In this document: positions 8,890 through 16,849 of the stretch, in pieces
Layout of the letters: every line of letters begins with the position of its first letter
Position numbering within the stretch: the stretch's first letter is position 1
Assembly (NCBI GenBank): GCA_006226775.1
Contig: SBGD01000030.1
Span: 1-64,000, forward strand
Source: Paracoccaceae bacterium
GTDB lineage: Bacteria; Pseudomonadota; Alphaproteobacteria; Rhodobacterales; Rhodobacteraceae
Direction of reading: 5' to 3'
DNA: 64,000 bases
Position numbers and translations under genes: made by a program
The notes under the pieces: model-generated
The model's database searches: none
The model's input: only the letters and a program-made list of their open reading frames with translations
Told to the model about the DNA's origin: nothing

Positions 8890-9867
8890 TTGCGTATCCT
8901 CACCCTTTGCCTGTTCCTGCTGTTGCCGCATCTCGCCGCGGCGGCCTGCGACGGCACCGACCTGCGCGCCCGGCTGAGCCCGGAGCAGGCCGCGGCGCTG
9001 GAGGCGGCCGAGGCTGCCACGCTCTATGCCCATGGCAACCACTGGCGTGCGCGTCGGGGCGACCGGGTGATCCATGTGATCGGCACCATCCACATGCCCG
9101 ACCCGCGCCTCGACCCGGTGGTGGCGCGGCTCGAGCCGGTGATCGCCGGGGCGGACCTGCTGTTCCTCGAGGCCACCGAGGACGACACCAAGGCGCTGCA
9201 AAAACGGCTGACCGGGCCGGACTCGCTCTTGCTGCTGAAGGACACCTCGCTGCCCGACCTGATGGACGAGGCCGACTGGCAGACCCTGGCCGAGGCCGCC
9301 CGCGCCCGCGGCATCCCGCCCTTCATGGCCGCCAAGATGCAGCCCTGGTACCTGTCGCTGGTGCTGGCGCTGCCGGGGTGCGCCATGGAACTGGTCGCCG
9401 AAGGCAAGGGGCTCGACAGCCGGATCGAGGGCCTGGCCAAGGCGGCCGGCGTGCCCAGCCGCTCGATCGAGCCGATCGACACGGTGTTCCGGGTCTTCAA
9501 CTCCGACCCGCTGGACGCGCAATTGCGCCTGCTGCAACTGGGCGTCTTCCCCGAGGACCTCAGCGCCGACCTCTTGGAAACCACGGTCAACGCCTATTTC
9601 GACGAGGCGCATTCCGACGCCTGGCAGATGTCGCGGCTGATGACCTTTGCCCATCTCGACCTGCCCGAGGCCGAGATCGAGGCCCTGCTGGATGACATGG
9701 AAGCCAAGCTGCTGATCGCCCGCAACCTCGCCTGGATCGACGAGATCGAGGCCGCGGAGGAAGCGAGCATCGTCGTCGCCGTCGGTGCGGCGCATCTGAT
9801 GGGCGACAGCGGCGTGCTCAACCAGCTGGAACAGCGCGGCTATGTGCTTGAACGTCAACCGTTTTGA
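8890..9867 (+). CDS. TraB/GumN family protein with signal peptide
   Basis: 325 residues from a TTG at 8890, supported by a strong GGGAGG ribosome site 8-13 bases upstream. Residues 1-19 form a signal peptide (MRILTLCLFLLLPHLAAAA). The family motif GTIHMPD lies near residue 65; a later GAAHLMGDSGVLNQLEQRG stretch is the conserved C-terminal GxxH motif. TraB/GumN (Tiki-like) proteins are putative metal-dependent proteases of the EreA/ChaN clan; bacterial substrates are unknown. A periplasmic or lipid-free exported location is inferred. It is the last gene of the plus-strand run and meets the M3 peptidase gene tail to tail. Confidence 0.85.
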   Translation: MRILTLCLFLLLPHLAAAACDGTDLRARLSPEQAAALEAAEAATLYAHGNHWRARRGDRVIHVIGTIHMPDPRLDPVVARLEPVIAGADLLFLEATEDDTKALQKRLTGPDSLLLLKDTSLPDLMDEADWQTLAEAARARGIPPFMAAKMQPWYLSLVLALPGCAMELVAEGKGLDSRIEGLAKAAGVPSRSIEPIDTVFRVFNSDPLDAQLRLLQLGVFPEDLSADLLETTVNAYFDEAHSDAWQMSRLMTFAHLDLPEAEIEALLDDMEAKLLIARNLAWIDEIEAAEEASIVVAVGAAHLMGDSGVLNQLEQRGYVLERQPF

Positions 9868-9905
9868 AGGTGCGCCAACCCGGGACCTGCGGCCCCGGAA
9901 CGACT

Positions 9906-9966
9906 CACCCTACAGCGCGCCACCCGTAGGGTGTGCGGTTCTCCGCGCCAGCGGAGGTTCGCGCAC
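9906..9966. terminator. Tandem hairpins between convergent TraB and M3-peptidase genes
   Basis: Two adjacent inverted repeats fill the 105-base convergent gap: perfect arms CACCCTAC/GTAGGGTG at 9906-9933, and an interrupted GTGCG..CTCCGC / GCGGAG..CGCAC at 9933-9966. They could act as a bidirectional terminator; neither has a T-run. Confidence 0.45.
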
Positions 9967-9972
9967 CAATCG

Positions 9973-11985
9973 TCACGCCGCCAGCCCGCGCCCCTTCAAC
10001 AGCGCCTCGACCCCCGGCATCCGCCCCCGGAAGGCCAGGTAGAGCGCCTCGGCCTCTGCCGATCCGCCCGCCGAGAGAATGTGGCGTTCCAGCTTCTCCG
10101 CCATCGCCGGATCGAACGCCCCGCCCGCCTCTTCAAAGGCGGCAAAGGCATCGGCATCCATCACCTCCGACCACATGTAGCTGTAATACCCGCTGGAATA
10201 GCCATCCCCGGCAAAGACATGCGCGAAATGCGGCGTCGCGTGGCGCATCCCGATGGCATGCGGCATGCCCAATTCCCCCAGCACCTCGGCCTGCCGCGCC
10301 ATCGGATCGCCGGGCGCCGCGCCCTCATGGAACGCCAGATCCACCAGCGCCGAGGCGACATATTCCACCGTCTGGAACCCCTGGTCGAAGTTCGCCGCCT
10401 CCAGCACCTTGTCCAGCATCGCCTGCGGCATCGCCGCGCCGGTCTCGACATGGGTGGCAAAGGCCCGCAGCACCTCGGGCACCTCCAGCCAATGCTCGTA
10501 AAGCTGGCTGGGCAATTCCACGAAATCCCGCGCCACCGAGGTGCCCGCCACCATCTCGTAGGTCACATCCGACAGCATCTGGTGCAGCGCATGGCCGAAC
10601 TCGTGAAACAGCGTGCGCGCGTCGTCATAGGACAGAAGCGCCGGAACGCCCTTGGCAAAGTTGCAGACGTTCACCACCACGGGCCGCTGCACGTCGGGGA
10701 ACTTGCGCTGCATCCGCATCGCCGAACACCAGGCGCCCGAGCGTTTCGAGCCGCGGGCAAAGTAATCGCCAATGAAGACCGCCAGATGTTCGCCGCCCCG
10801 CGTCACCTCCCAGGCCCGCGCATCCGGGTGATATAGCGGCACGTCCAGCGCCCGGAACTCCAACCCGAACAGCCGGTTGGCACAATCGAAGGCCGCCTCG
10901 ATCATCCGGTCGAGCTGCAAATAGGGCTTCAGCGCCGCCTCATCGAGATCATGCTCGGCCTTGCGCCGCTTCTCGGCATAGTAGCGCCAGTCCCAGGGCT
11001 CCAGCGCCCCGTTGACGCCATCCGCCTGCATCCTGTCCTGCAGGACCTGCGCATCTGCCTCGGCCCGCGCCTTGGCCGGCGCCCAGACCGCCATCAGCAA
11101 GTCGCGCACCTTCGCGAGCGTCCCCGCCATCTCGGTTTCCAGCTTGTAGGCGGCAAAATCCGGGTAGCCCAGGAGCTTGGCCCGCTCCTGGCGCAGCGCA
11201 AGGATCTCCGCCGCAATCGCGCGGTTGTCGGTCTCGCCACCATTGGCGCCGCGCGCTACCCAGGCCTTGTAGGCCCGCTCACGCAGATCCCGCCGGGGCG
11301 AGAACTGCAGGAACGGCACGATCAGCGAGCGTGACAGCGTCACCACCGGCCCCTCGGCGCCGCGCTCCTGCCCCGCGGCCCGGGCATTGGCGACCACGAA
11401 GCCCGGCAGCCCCTCCAGGTCGGGTTCGGCAAGGTCCATCGCCCAATCGCGTTCATCCGCCAGCAGGTTGTGGGTAAACGCCGTGCCCAGCCGCGCCAGC
11501 CGCTCCTTGATCGCCTTCATCCGCGCGGCATCCGCGCCTTCCAGCGCGGCCCCGGCGCGGACGAAATTGCGATGCACCAGCATCAGCACCCGCGCCTGCT
11601 CCGGCGAGAGATCCAGCCCCTCGCGCGCCTCCCAGACTGCGCGAATGCGCGCAAAGAGCCGCGCATTGCCGTAGATCTCCGCCGAATGCGCCGCCAGCTT
11701 CGGCGAGAACTCCCGCATCAGCTCTTCGCGTTTCGGGGTGCTGTCCGACCCGGCAAGGTTGAAGAACACCCCCGTCACCCGGTCCAGCGCCGCACCGCAG
11801 CGCATCAACCCCTCGATGGTATTGGCGAAGCTCGGCGGCGCGGCATCCTCCGCCACCGCCCTGACCTCGGCCAGGTCCTCGGCCAGCGCCTGCTCCATCG
11901 CCGGGGCGAAACCCGCGTCGGAAATCGCGTCGAACGGCGGCAGGCCGAAGGGGCCGGTCCATGCGGCCAACAGCGGGTTCGTCAT
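9973..11985 (-). CDS. M3 family oligopeptidase (Dcp/OpdA-type)
   Basis: 670 residues. The zinc motif HEFGH is at H461-H465 in FHEFGHALHQMLSDVTYEMVAG, with the third zinc ligand expected in the downstream RDFVELPSQLYEHW helix. Length and N-terminus (MTNPLLAAWTGPFGLPPF) match peptidyl-dipeptidase Dcp / oligopeptidase A enzymes, cytoplasmic proteases that degrade peptides, including spent signal peptides. Two in-frame ATGs exist, at 11994 and 11985; the second matches the family start, while the first would overlap the end of the MoeB-like gene by 8 bases. It is the last gene of a minus-strand run. Confidence 0.9.
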   Translation of the reverse strand: MTNPLLAAWTGPFGLPPFDAISDAGFAPAMEQALAEDLAEVRAVAEDAAPPSFANTIEGLMRCGAALDRVTGVFFNLAGSDSTPKREELMREFSPKLAAHSAEIYGNARLFARIRAVWEAREGLDLSPEQARVLMLVHRNFVRAGAALEGADAARMKAIKERLARLGTAFTHNLLADERDWAMDLAEPDLEGLPGFVVANARAAGQERGAEGPVVTLSRSLIVPFLQFSPRRDLRERAYKAWVARGANGGETDNRAIAAEILALRQERAKLLGYPDFAAYKLETEMAGTLAKVRDLLMAVWAPAKARAEADAQVLQDRMQADGVNGALEPWDWRYYAEKRRKAEHDLDEAALKPYLQLDRMIEAAFDCANRLFGLEFRALDVPLYHPDARAWEVTRGGEHLAVFIGDYFARGSKRSGAWCSAMRMQRKFPDVQRPVVVNVCNFAKGVPALLSYDDARTLFHEFGHALHQMLSDVTYEMVAGTSVARDFVELPSQLYEHWLEVPEVLRAFATHVETGAAMPQAMLDKVLEAANFDQGFQTVEYVASALVDLAFHEGAAPGDPMARQAEVLGELGMPHAIGMRHATPHFAHVFAGDGYSSGYYSYMWSEVMDADAFAAFEEAGGAFDPAMAEKLERHILSAGGSAEAEALYLAFRGRMPGVEALLKGRGLAA

Positions 11986-11986
11986 C

Positions 11987-13042
11987 TCATCCATCCTTTT
12001 TCTCACCGCAGACCGGGCAATCACCGCGCCGTTTCAGCGCGATCTTGCGGGTCTCGGACCACAGGGCATCGTAAATCAGCATCTCGCCGCGCAGGGGCGC
12101 GCCGACATCGGCCAGAACCTTGATCGCCTCCACCGCCATCATCGTCCCGATCACGCCGGGCAAGGGCCCCAGAACCCCGGCCTCGGAGCAGGAGGGCGCC
12201 AGCCCCGGCGCCGGCGCCTCGGGGAAGATGCACTGGTAACAGGGCGCGCCGCGGGCGGGGTCGAAGACGCTGACCTGCCCTTCCCACTGGCTGAGCGCCC
12301 CCGAGATCATCGGGATCCCCGCCGCCACCGCCGCCCGGTTGGCCAGGTAGCGGGTCTCGAAATTGTCGGTCCCGTCGAGCACGAGGTCATATTCGGCAAA
12401 CAATTCCGCCGCGATCTCCCCGGTCAGCCGCCGGTGATAGGGCTTGACGATGACATGCGGGTTCTGCGCCTCCATCGCCTGCTGGGCGGAAAACACCTTG
12501 GGCATGCCGATCGTCGCATCGCTGTGGATCACCTGCCGCTGCAGGTTGGCATTCTCGACCACGTCGTCGTCGATCACGCCCAGGGTGCCGACCCCGCCCG
12601 CCGCCAGGTATTGCAGCACCGGCGCGCCCAGCCCGCCCGCACCGATCACCAGCACCCTTGCCCGGCGCAACCGCTGCTGGCCCGGCCCGCCCAACTCGCG
12701 CAGCACGATATGCCGGGCATAGCGCTCGAGCTCCGCCTCGCCCATCTTCGCCGGCAGGGTCTTTCCCGGCGTCCCGCCCACCTCGCCCTGCGCCCGGATC
12801 CGCAACCGCCGCACCACCGCGCCATAGGCCAGCGCAAGCGCGGCAAACCCCGCCAGAAGCAGCCAGAGTTCGGGATCGCCGCCGGTCGCTGCGCGCAGCG
12901 GATGGCCATCGGGAAAGAGATACTGGATTCCCAGCACCGCCACGAAAAGCAGCCCGATCAGCGGCCAGCGCGCCGAAGGCGGCAGGCCGAAGACCCGGCC
13001 CAACCCCCAGATCGCCGCCGCCAGCCCCAGCACCAGCAGCAT
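11987..13042 (-). CDS. Membrane-anchored HesA/MoeB/ThiF family adenylyltransferase
   Basis: 351 residues. The first ~85 residues hold two or three hydrophobic segments (about 1-19, 27-43, 59-77), an addition to the usual soluble fold. The E1-like domain starts near residue 100 (ELERYARHIVLRELGGPGQ), with the nucleotide motif VIGAGGLGAPVLQYLAAGG, the DGTDNFETRYLAN stretch and zinc pairs CYQC and CPVC. Such proteins adenylate the C-terminal glycine of MoaD or ThiS. It lacks the C-terminal rhodanese domain. A moaD is in this window but about 34 kb away. The gene overlaps dut by one base. Confidence 0.85.
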   Translation of the reverse strand: MLLVLGLAAAIWGLGRVFGLPPSARWPLIGLLFVAVLGIQYLFPDGHPLRAATGGDPELWLLLAGFAALALAYGAVVRRLRIRAQGEVGGTPGKTLPAKMGEAELERYARHIVLRELGGPGQQRLRRARVLVIGAGGLGAPVLQYLAAGGVGTLGVIDDDVVENANLQRQVIHSDATIGMPKVFSAQQAMEAQNPHVIVKPYHRRLTGEIAAELFAEYDLVLDGTDNFETRYLANRAAVAAGIPMISGALSQWEGQVSVFDPARGAPCYQCIFPEAPAPGLAPSCSEAGVLGPLPGVIGTMMAVEAIKVLADVGAPLRGEMLIYDALWSETRKIALKRRGDCPVCGEKKDG

Positions 13043-13497
13043 CAGCCCTGCCCCGTCGAGCCGAAGCCGCCCGCGCCCCGCGCCGTCGCATCCAGCGCCT
13101 CGACCAGCGCGAATTCCGCCTGCACCACCGGCGCCAGCACCATCTGCGCAATCCGCATCCCGTGGCTCACCTCGAACCCTTCGGTCCCGGCGTTCAGCAC
13201 GATCACCCCCAGGGGCCCGCGATAATCGCTGTCGATCGTGCCGGGGCTGTTGGCCAGCGTCACCCCATGCTTCAGCGCCAGCCCCGAGCGCGGCCGGATC
13301 TGCACCTCGAAGCCCTCCGGCACCGCCAGCCGCAGCCCGGTCGGCACCAGCGCCCGCGCGCCCGGCGCCAGCGTCACCGCCCCGCGATCGGCGAAATTCG
13401 CCCGCAGATCGGCCCCCGCCGCGCCCGGCGTTTCATAAGACGGCAAGCCCAACGTCCGGTCCGCCCCCTCGTCCCACATGAGTTTCAGCAGAGCCAC
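13042..13497 (-). CDS. dut: Deoxyuridine 5'-triphosphate nucleotidohydrolase
   Basis: 151 residues, the normal size of a trimeric dUTPase. All family motifs are present: AGADLRA (motif 1), [12 protein letters not shown] (2), [13 protein letters not shown] (3), RIAQMVL (4) and the C-terminal GGFGSTGQG (5) that closes over the active site. It hydrolyses dUTP to dUMP and pyrophosphate, keeping uracil out of DNA. The start is GTG at 13497 with a GGGGG-rich stretch upstream. Its stop shares a base with the following MoeB-like gene; coaBC lies 51 bases upstream on the same strand. The coaBC-dut pairing is widespread in bacteria. Confidence 0.95.
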   Translation of the reverse strand: MALLKLMWDEGADRTLGLPSYETPGAAGADLRANFADRGAVTLAPGARALVPTGLRLAVPEGFEVQIRPRSGLALKHGVTLANSPGTIDSDYRGPLGVIVLNAGTEGFEVSHGMRIAQMVLAPVVQAEFALVEALDATARGAGGFGSTGQG

Positions 13498-13548
13498 GCC
13501 ACCCCCTTCATCTTGCCCAACAAACTCCCGCCGGAGGCTCCCGCCGCC

Positions 13549-14742
13549 TCAGACCAGCGCCTCGGCCAGCCGTGCCGCAAGCCGCTCGGCCACGGCCCCC
13601 TTGTCCATCCGCGGCCAGGTCTCGGCCCCAGCTTCGGTGATCAGCACCACCGCGTTCTCGGCCCCGCCCATGATCCCGGTCTCCGGGCGCACGTCATTGG
13701 CCACGATCCAGTCACAGCCCTTGCGCTTGCGCTTGGCCGTGGCATTGGCCACCACGTCGTCGGTCTCGGCGGCAAAACCCACCACCAGCGCGGGCCGCCC
13801 CGCCTCCATCCGCGCCACGCTGGCAAGGATATCCGGGTTCTCCGCAAAGCGCAGCGTCGGCAGGGCCCCCGCCACCTTCTTGATCTTCGAGGTGCTCTGG
13901 TCGGCCATCCGCCAATCCGCCACCGCGGCGGCAAAGATCGCCGCATCCACCGGCAGGGCCGCCTGCACCGCCTCCAGCATCTGCCGCGCGCTTTCCACCC
14001 GGTGCAGGATCACGCCCTCGGGCGGCGCCACCTCTGCCGGGCCGGTGACAAAGACCACCTGGGCCCCCAGCCGTACCAGCGCCCGGGCGATCGCTGTGCC
14101 CTGCGCGCCGGAGGAGCGGTTGGCGATATAGCGCACCGGGTCGATCGGCTCATGGGTCGGACCAGAGGTCACCAGCACCCGCTTGCCCGCCAGCGGTCCG
14201 GTCGCGAACAGCCGCTCCACCGCCGCCAGGATATCGGGCACTTCCGAAAGCCGCCCCGGCCCGTATTCGCCGCAGGCCATGTCGCCCTCATCCGGCCCGA
14301 CAACCGACACGCCATCGCCCTTGAGCACCGCGAGATTGCGCCGCGTCGCCGGATGCTGCCACATCCGCACGTTCATCGCGGGCACGATCATCACCGGCGT
14401 GTCGGTGGCCATCAGCAGCGTGGTCGCCAGATCCCCGGCCAGCCCCTGCGCCATCTTCGCCATCAGGTCCGCCGTCGCCGGGGCCACCAGCACCAGGTCG
14501 GCCACCCGGCTGAGCTGGATATGGCCCATCTCGGCCTCCTTGGTCAGGTCGAAAAGATCGCGATGCACCTCCTCGCCGGCCAGCGCCGAGACGCTCAGCG
14601 GCGTGACGAACTGCTCCGCCGCCCGGGTCATGACCGGGGTCACCGCCACGCCGCGCTCGCGCAATCGGCGGATCAGGTCGAGGCACTTGTAGGCCGCGAT
14701 CCCGCCGCCGATGATCAGAAGTATCCGCTTGCCTGCCAGCAT
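13549..14742 (-). CDS. coaBC: Bifunctional phosphopantothenoylcysteine decarboxylase / phosphopantothenate-cysteine ligase
   Basis: 397 residues from the ATG at 14742. The CoaC flavodoxin-like half begins ILLIIGGGIAAYKCLDLIRRL and has the PAMNVRMWQHPATRRN motif; the CoaB half begins near residue 185 (KRVLVTSGPTHEPIDPVRYIANRSSG) and ends with the KIKK and AAETDD stretches. The enzyme joins cysteine to phosphopantothenate with CTP, then decarboxylates the product, both in coenzyme A synthesis. The open frame extends 14 codons upstream, but homology starts at MLAGKR. dut follows on the same strand. Confidence 0.95.
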   Translation of the reverse strand: MLAGKRILLIIGGGIAAYKCLDLIRRLRERGVAVTPVMTRAAEQFVTPLSVSALAGEEVHRDLFDLTKEAEMGHIQLSRVADLVLVAPATADLMAKMAQGLAGDLATTLLMATDTPVMIVPAMNVRMWQHPATRRNLAVLKGDGVSVVGPDEGDMACGEYGPGRLSEVPDILAAVERLFATGPLAGKRVLVTSGPTHEPIDPVRYIANRSSGAQGTAIARALVRLGAQVVFVTGPAEVAPPEGVILHRVESARQMLEAVQAALPVDAAIFAAAVADWRMADQSTSKIKKVAGALPTLRFAENPDILASVARMEAGRPALVVGFAAETDDVVANATAKRKRKGCDWIVANDVRPETGIMGGAENAVVLITEAGAETWPRMDKGAVAERLAARLAEALV

Positions 14743-14822
14743 GCCCGGCCTCCGCTTTGCTGCGCGCATGGACCCTACGGCCAATGCGAGGACGCCCGCA
14801 AGGGCGGATGAGCAGCCCCCCG

Positions 14823-15593
14823 CTAGCGGAAAGCCGCGCAGGGATCGCTGCGCTCGGGCGGCGGCGCCGTGACCACCTCGTCAAAGCCACCCCCCGGATC
14901 GGACCCGGTCTCGCCCTGGCCCAGCACATGCACCCGCACCTCCGGCGCCACCCGCGCCAGGACCGCCGGCATCCCCCAGTCGCGGCGCGCATGGCCATTG
15001 CCGGTGATCACCGCCACCGGCCCGCCCGTCGCCTCGAGCGCGCGCAGCGTCATCAGCGCCAGGGTGGCATCGCGCAGGCGCTGCACCTCGACCATCAGCG
15101 GCAGCATCTCGGCCGGCAGCGCATCGCAATGCGCCGTCCTCTGCAAGGCCTCGCGCGCCACCTGTTCCGCATCGGACAAACCCTCGGTCAGCCCGTAAAC
15201 TGCCGCATCGCCGGCAAATACCGCCGCCGCGCCCGCCTCCATGGCCTTGCGCGCGACGTCACGCCGGATCTCCGCGCCGAACAGCGCGGCCTCCGGCGCC
15301 GCGGCAAAAATCGGGTAATAAAGGGAAAAATCCGGCCAGCCGCTCTCGTCCCAGCCCAGACCCTTGCGCAGCCGATCCGCGTCGCCGCGCTCCTCGGCCG
15401 AGACCTCGGCCGCAGCATCGGCGGGGATCATCTCGAAGACCAGCGCCCTGGGCCGGATCTCGGCCACCCTGCGGGCCTGTTCGCGGTGATGCGCGGGATT
15501 GTCATGCACCTCGCCCAGCACATGAACGTCAAACGCCCCGGCCAAAGCGGCGACCGGGGCGGTAAACAGCATCAGGGCGAGCACAAACCTCAT
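14823..15593 (-). CDS. ChaN family protein
   Basis: 256 residues with a signal peptide (about 1-19, VALAGA). The mature part starts DVHVLGEVHDNPAHHREQARR, which carries the ChaN motif G-E-x-H-D-N, and later has GNGHARRDWGMP. ChaN-clan proteins (the Campylobacter member binds stacked heme) are exported or lipid-anchored; no lipobox cysteine is seen here, so this one is probably soluble periplasmic. Its ATG overlaps the rpoH2 stop by four bases (ATGA), so it is co-translated with the sigma factor gene, which may place it in the same stress response. Confidence 0.8.
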   Translation of the reverse strand: MRFVLALMLFTAPVAALAGAFDVHVLGEVHDNPAHHREQARRVAEIRPRALVFEMIPADAAAEVSAEERGDADRLRKGLGWDESGWPDFSLYYPIFAAAPEAALFGAEIRRDVARKAMEAGAAAVFAGDAAVYGLTEGLSDAEQVAREALQRTAHCDALPAEMLPLMVEVQRLRDATLALMTLRALEATGGPVAVITGNGHARRDWGMPAVLARVAPEVRVHVLGQGETGSDPGGGFDEVVTAPPPERSDPCAAFR

Positions 15594-16468
15594 GCGAGGA
15601 ATTCATGCACTTCCCGGCTTTGACCCTCAAGCGATTTGCGCATCTTCTGAAAGGCCGCGGCCTCGAGCTGGCGCACCCGCTCCTTCGACAGGCTCAATTC
15701 GTTGCCCAGGCTCTCCAGCGTCCGCGGCTGGTCGCGCAGCTTGCGCTCGCGCACGATGAAGCGTTCGCGGTCGTTCAGCGCCTTCATCGACTGCAGCAGC
15801 CATTCGCGCAATTGCGCGGTGTCATGCGAGTCCTCGACCTGCTCGGCGGCCTGCGGGCCTTCGTCCTCCAGCGTGTCGATCCACTCGCGGCCCTCATCCT
15901 CGACCGATTGCGTGGCGTTGAGCGAAAAGTCCGAGCCCGAGAGCCGCCCCTCCATCATCTCGACATCCGCCAGCGGCACGCCGATCTCGGTGGCGATCAT
16001 GTGGCGCATCTGGTGACGGTCCAATACCTCGCCCTGCGCCGCCGCCTCACGCTCGAGACGCGCCTGCACCCGGCGCAGGTTGAAGAACAGCGACTTCTGC
16101 GACGAGGTCGAGCCGGTGCGCACCATCGACCAGTTGCGCATCACGTAGTCCTGGATCGAGGCCTTGATCCACCAGACCGCATAGGTCGAAAAGCGCACGC
16201 CGCGGTCGGGGTCGAACTTGTCGGCGGCCTTCATCAGCCCGAGGCCCGCCTCCTGGATCAGGTCGTTCATCGGCGCGCCATAGCGGCGGAACTTCGACGC
16301 CATGGAGATCGCCAGCCGCATGTAGGCGGTGATCAGGCGGTGCAAGGCCGCTTCATCCCGCTCGTCGCGCCAGGCATAGGCCAGGGCGCGTTCGGTTTCG
16401 GCGTCCAGCAGCTCGGCTTTCATTGCCACGCGGGACAGGCGTCTGTCGTCTCCAGCATCAAGTGCCAT
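15590..16468 (-). CDS. rpoH2: RNA polymerase sigma factor RpoH2 (heat-shock / oxidative-stress type)
   Basis: 292 residues, a group 3 sigma factor. Region 2 has DLIQEAGLGLMKAADKFDPDRGVRFSTYAVWWIKASIQDYVMRNWS; the RpoH box is seen as SQKSLFFNLRR; region 4.2 is SLSKERVRQLEAAAFQKMR. The N-terminus MALDAGDDRRLSR and overall pattern resemble the RpoHII paralog of Rhodobacter rather than canonical RpoH. In Rhodobacter, RpoHII is driven by RpoE after singlet-oxygen stress. The ATG at 16468 is chosen over an in-frame ATG 15 bases upstream. chaN follows with a four-base overlap. A TGATCC element lies about 70 bases upstream. Confidence 0.9.
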   Translation of the reverse strand: MALDAGDDRRLSRVAMKAELLDAETERALAYAWRDERDEAALHRLITAYMRLAISMASKFRRYGAPMNDLIQEAGLGLMKAADKFDPDRGVRFSTYAVWWIKASIQDYVMRNWSMVRTGSTSSQKSLFFNLRRVQARLEREAAAQGEVLDRHQMRHMIATEIGVPLADVEMMEGRLSGSDFSLNATQSVEDEGREWIDTLEDEGPQAAEQVEDSHDTAQLREWLLQSMKALNDRERFIVRERKLRDQPRTLESLGNELSLSKERVRQLEAAAFQKMRKSLEGQSREVHEFLA

Positions 16469-16849
16469 TGTTCTTCCCCACAAATTCGTCTCGTTTCCGG
16501 GTCGTTACATCCTTGGTACGGTGCCTTTGCCGGAATGGATCATGTTATCCTCAAGAATGTCGGTTTTTCGGTCTGGCGTATGTTCAATTCTGATCACAAT
16601 CCGTGGTGGCCCGCCGGTCCCGACGACGCGGCCGGGCCAGTTGGTTTTGCCGGGTGGTTTTCATGCGGCGGACTCCGTGGCTTCGCAGGGTCAACGCGCG
16701 AGGGCCGGATCTGTTCCCTCCGCGGCGGAAAATGCCGGTGACGGCCCTCGCCCCGGCGCGGGTGTTCATCTTTTTGCCGCCCCGGTTAACCCTTCCTAAA
16801 CCACTCCCTCGCCAAAACTGGTTAACACTTGTCGAGGAAGGGAGGCGGC
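16469..16849. other. 381-bp divergent intergenic region between rpoH2 and comM
   Basis: No gene is supported here. On the minus strand a TGATCC hexamer at 16537-16542 faces rpoH2. On the plus strand a TTAA-N7-TAAA element at 16786-16800 and a second GGTTAAC at 16820-16826 face comM, followed by the ribosome site GGAAGGGAGG. The AT content is higher near both ends than in flanking genes, as expected for promoters. Confidence 0.6.
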
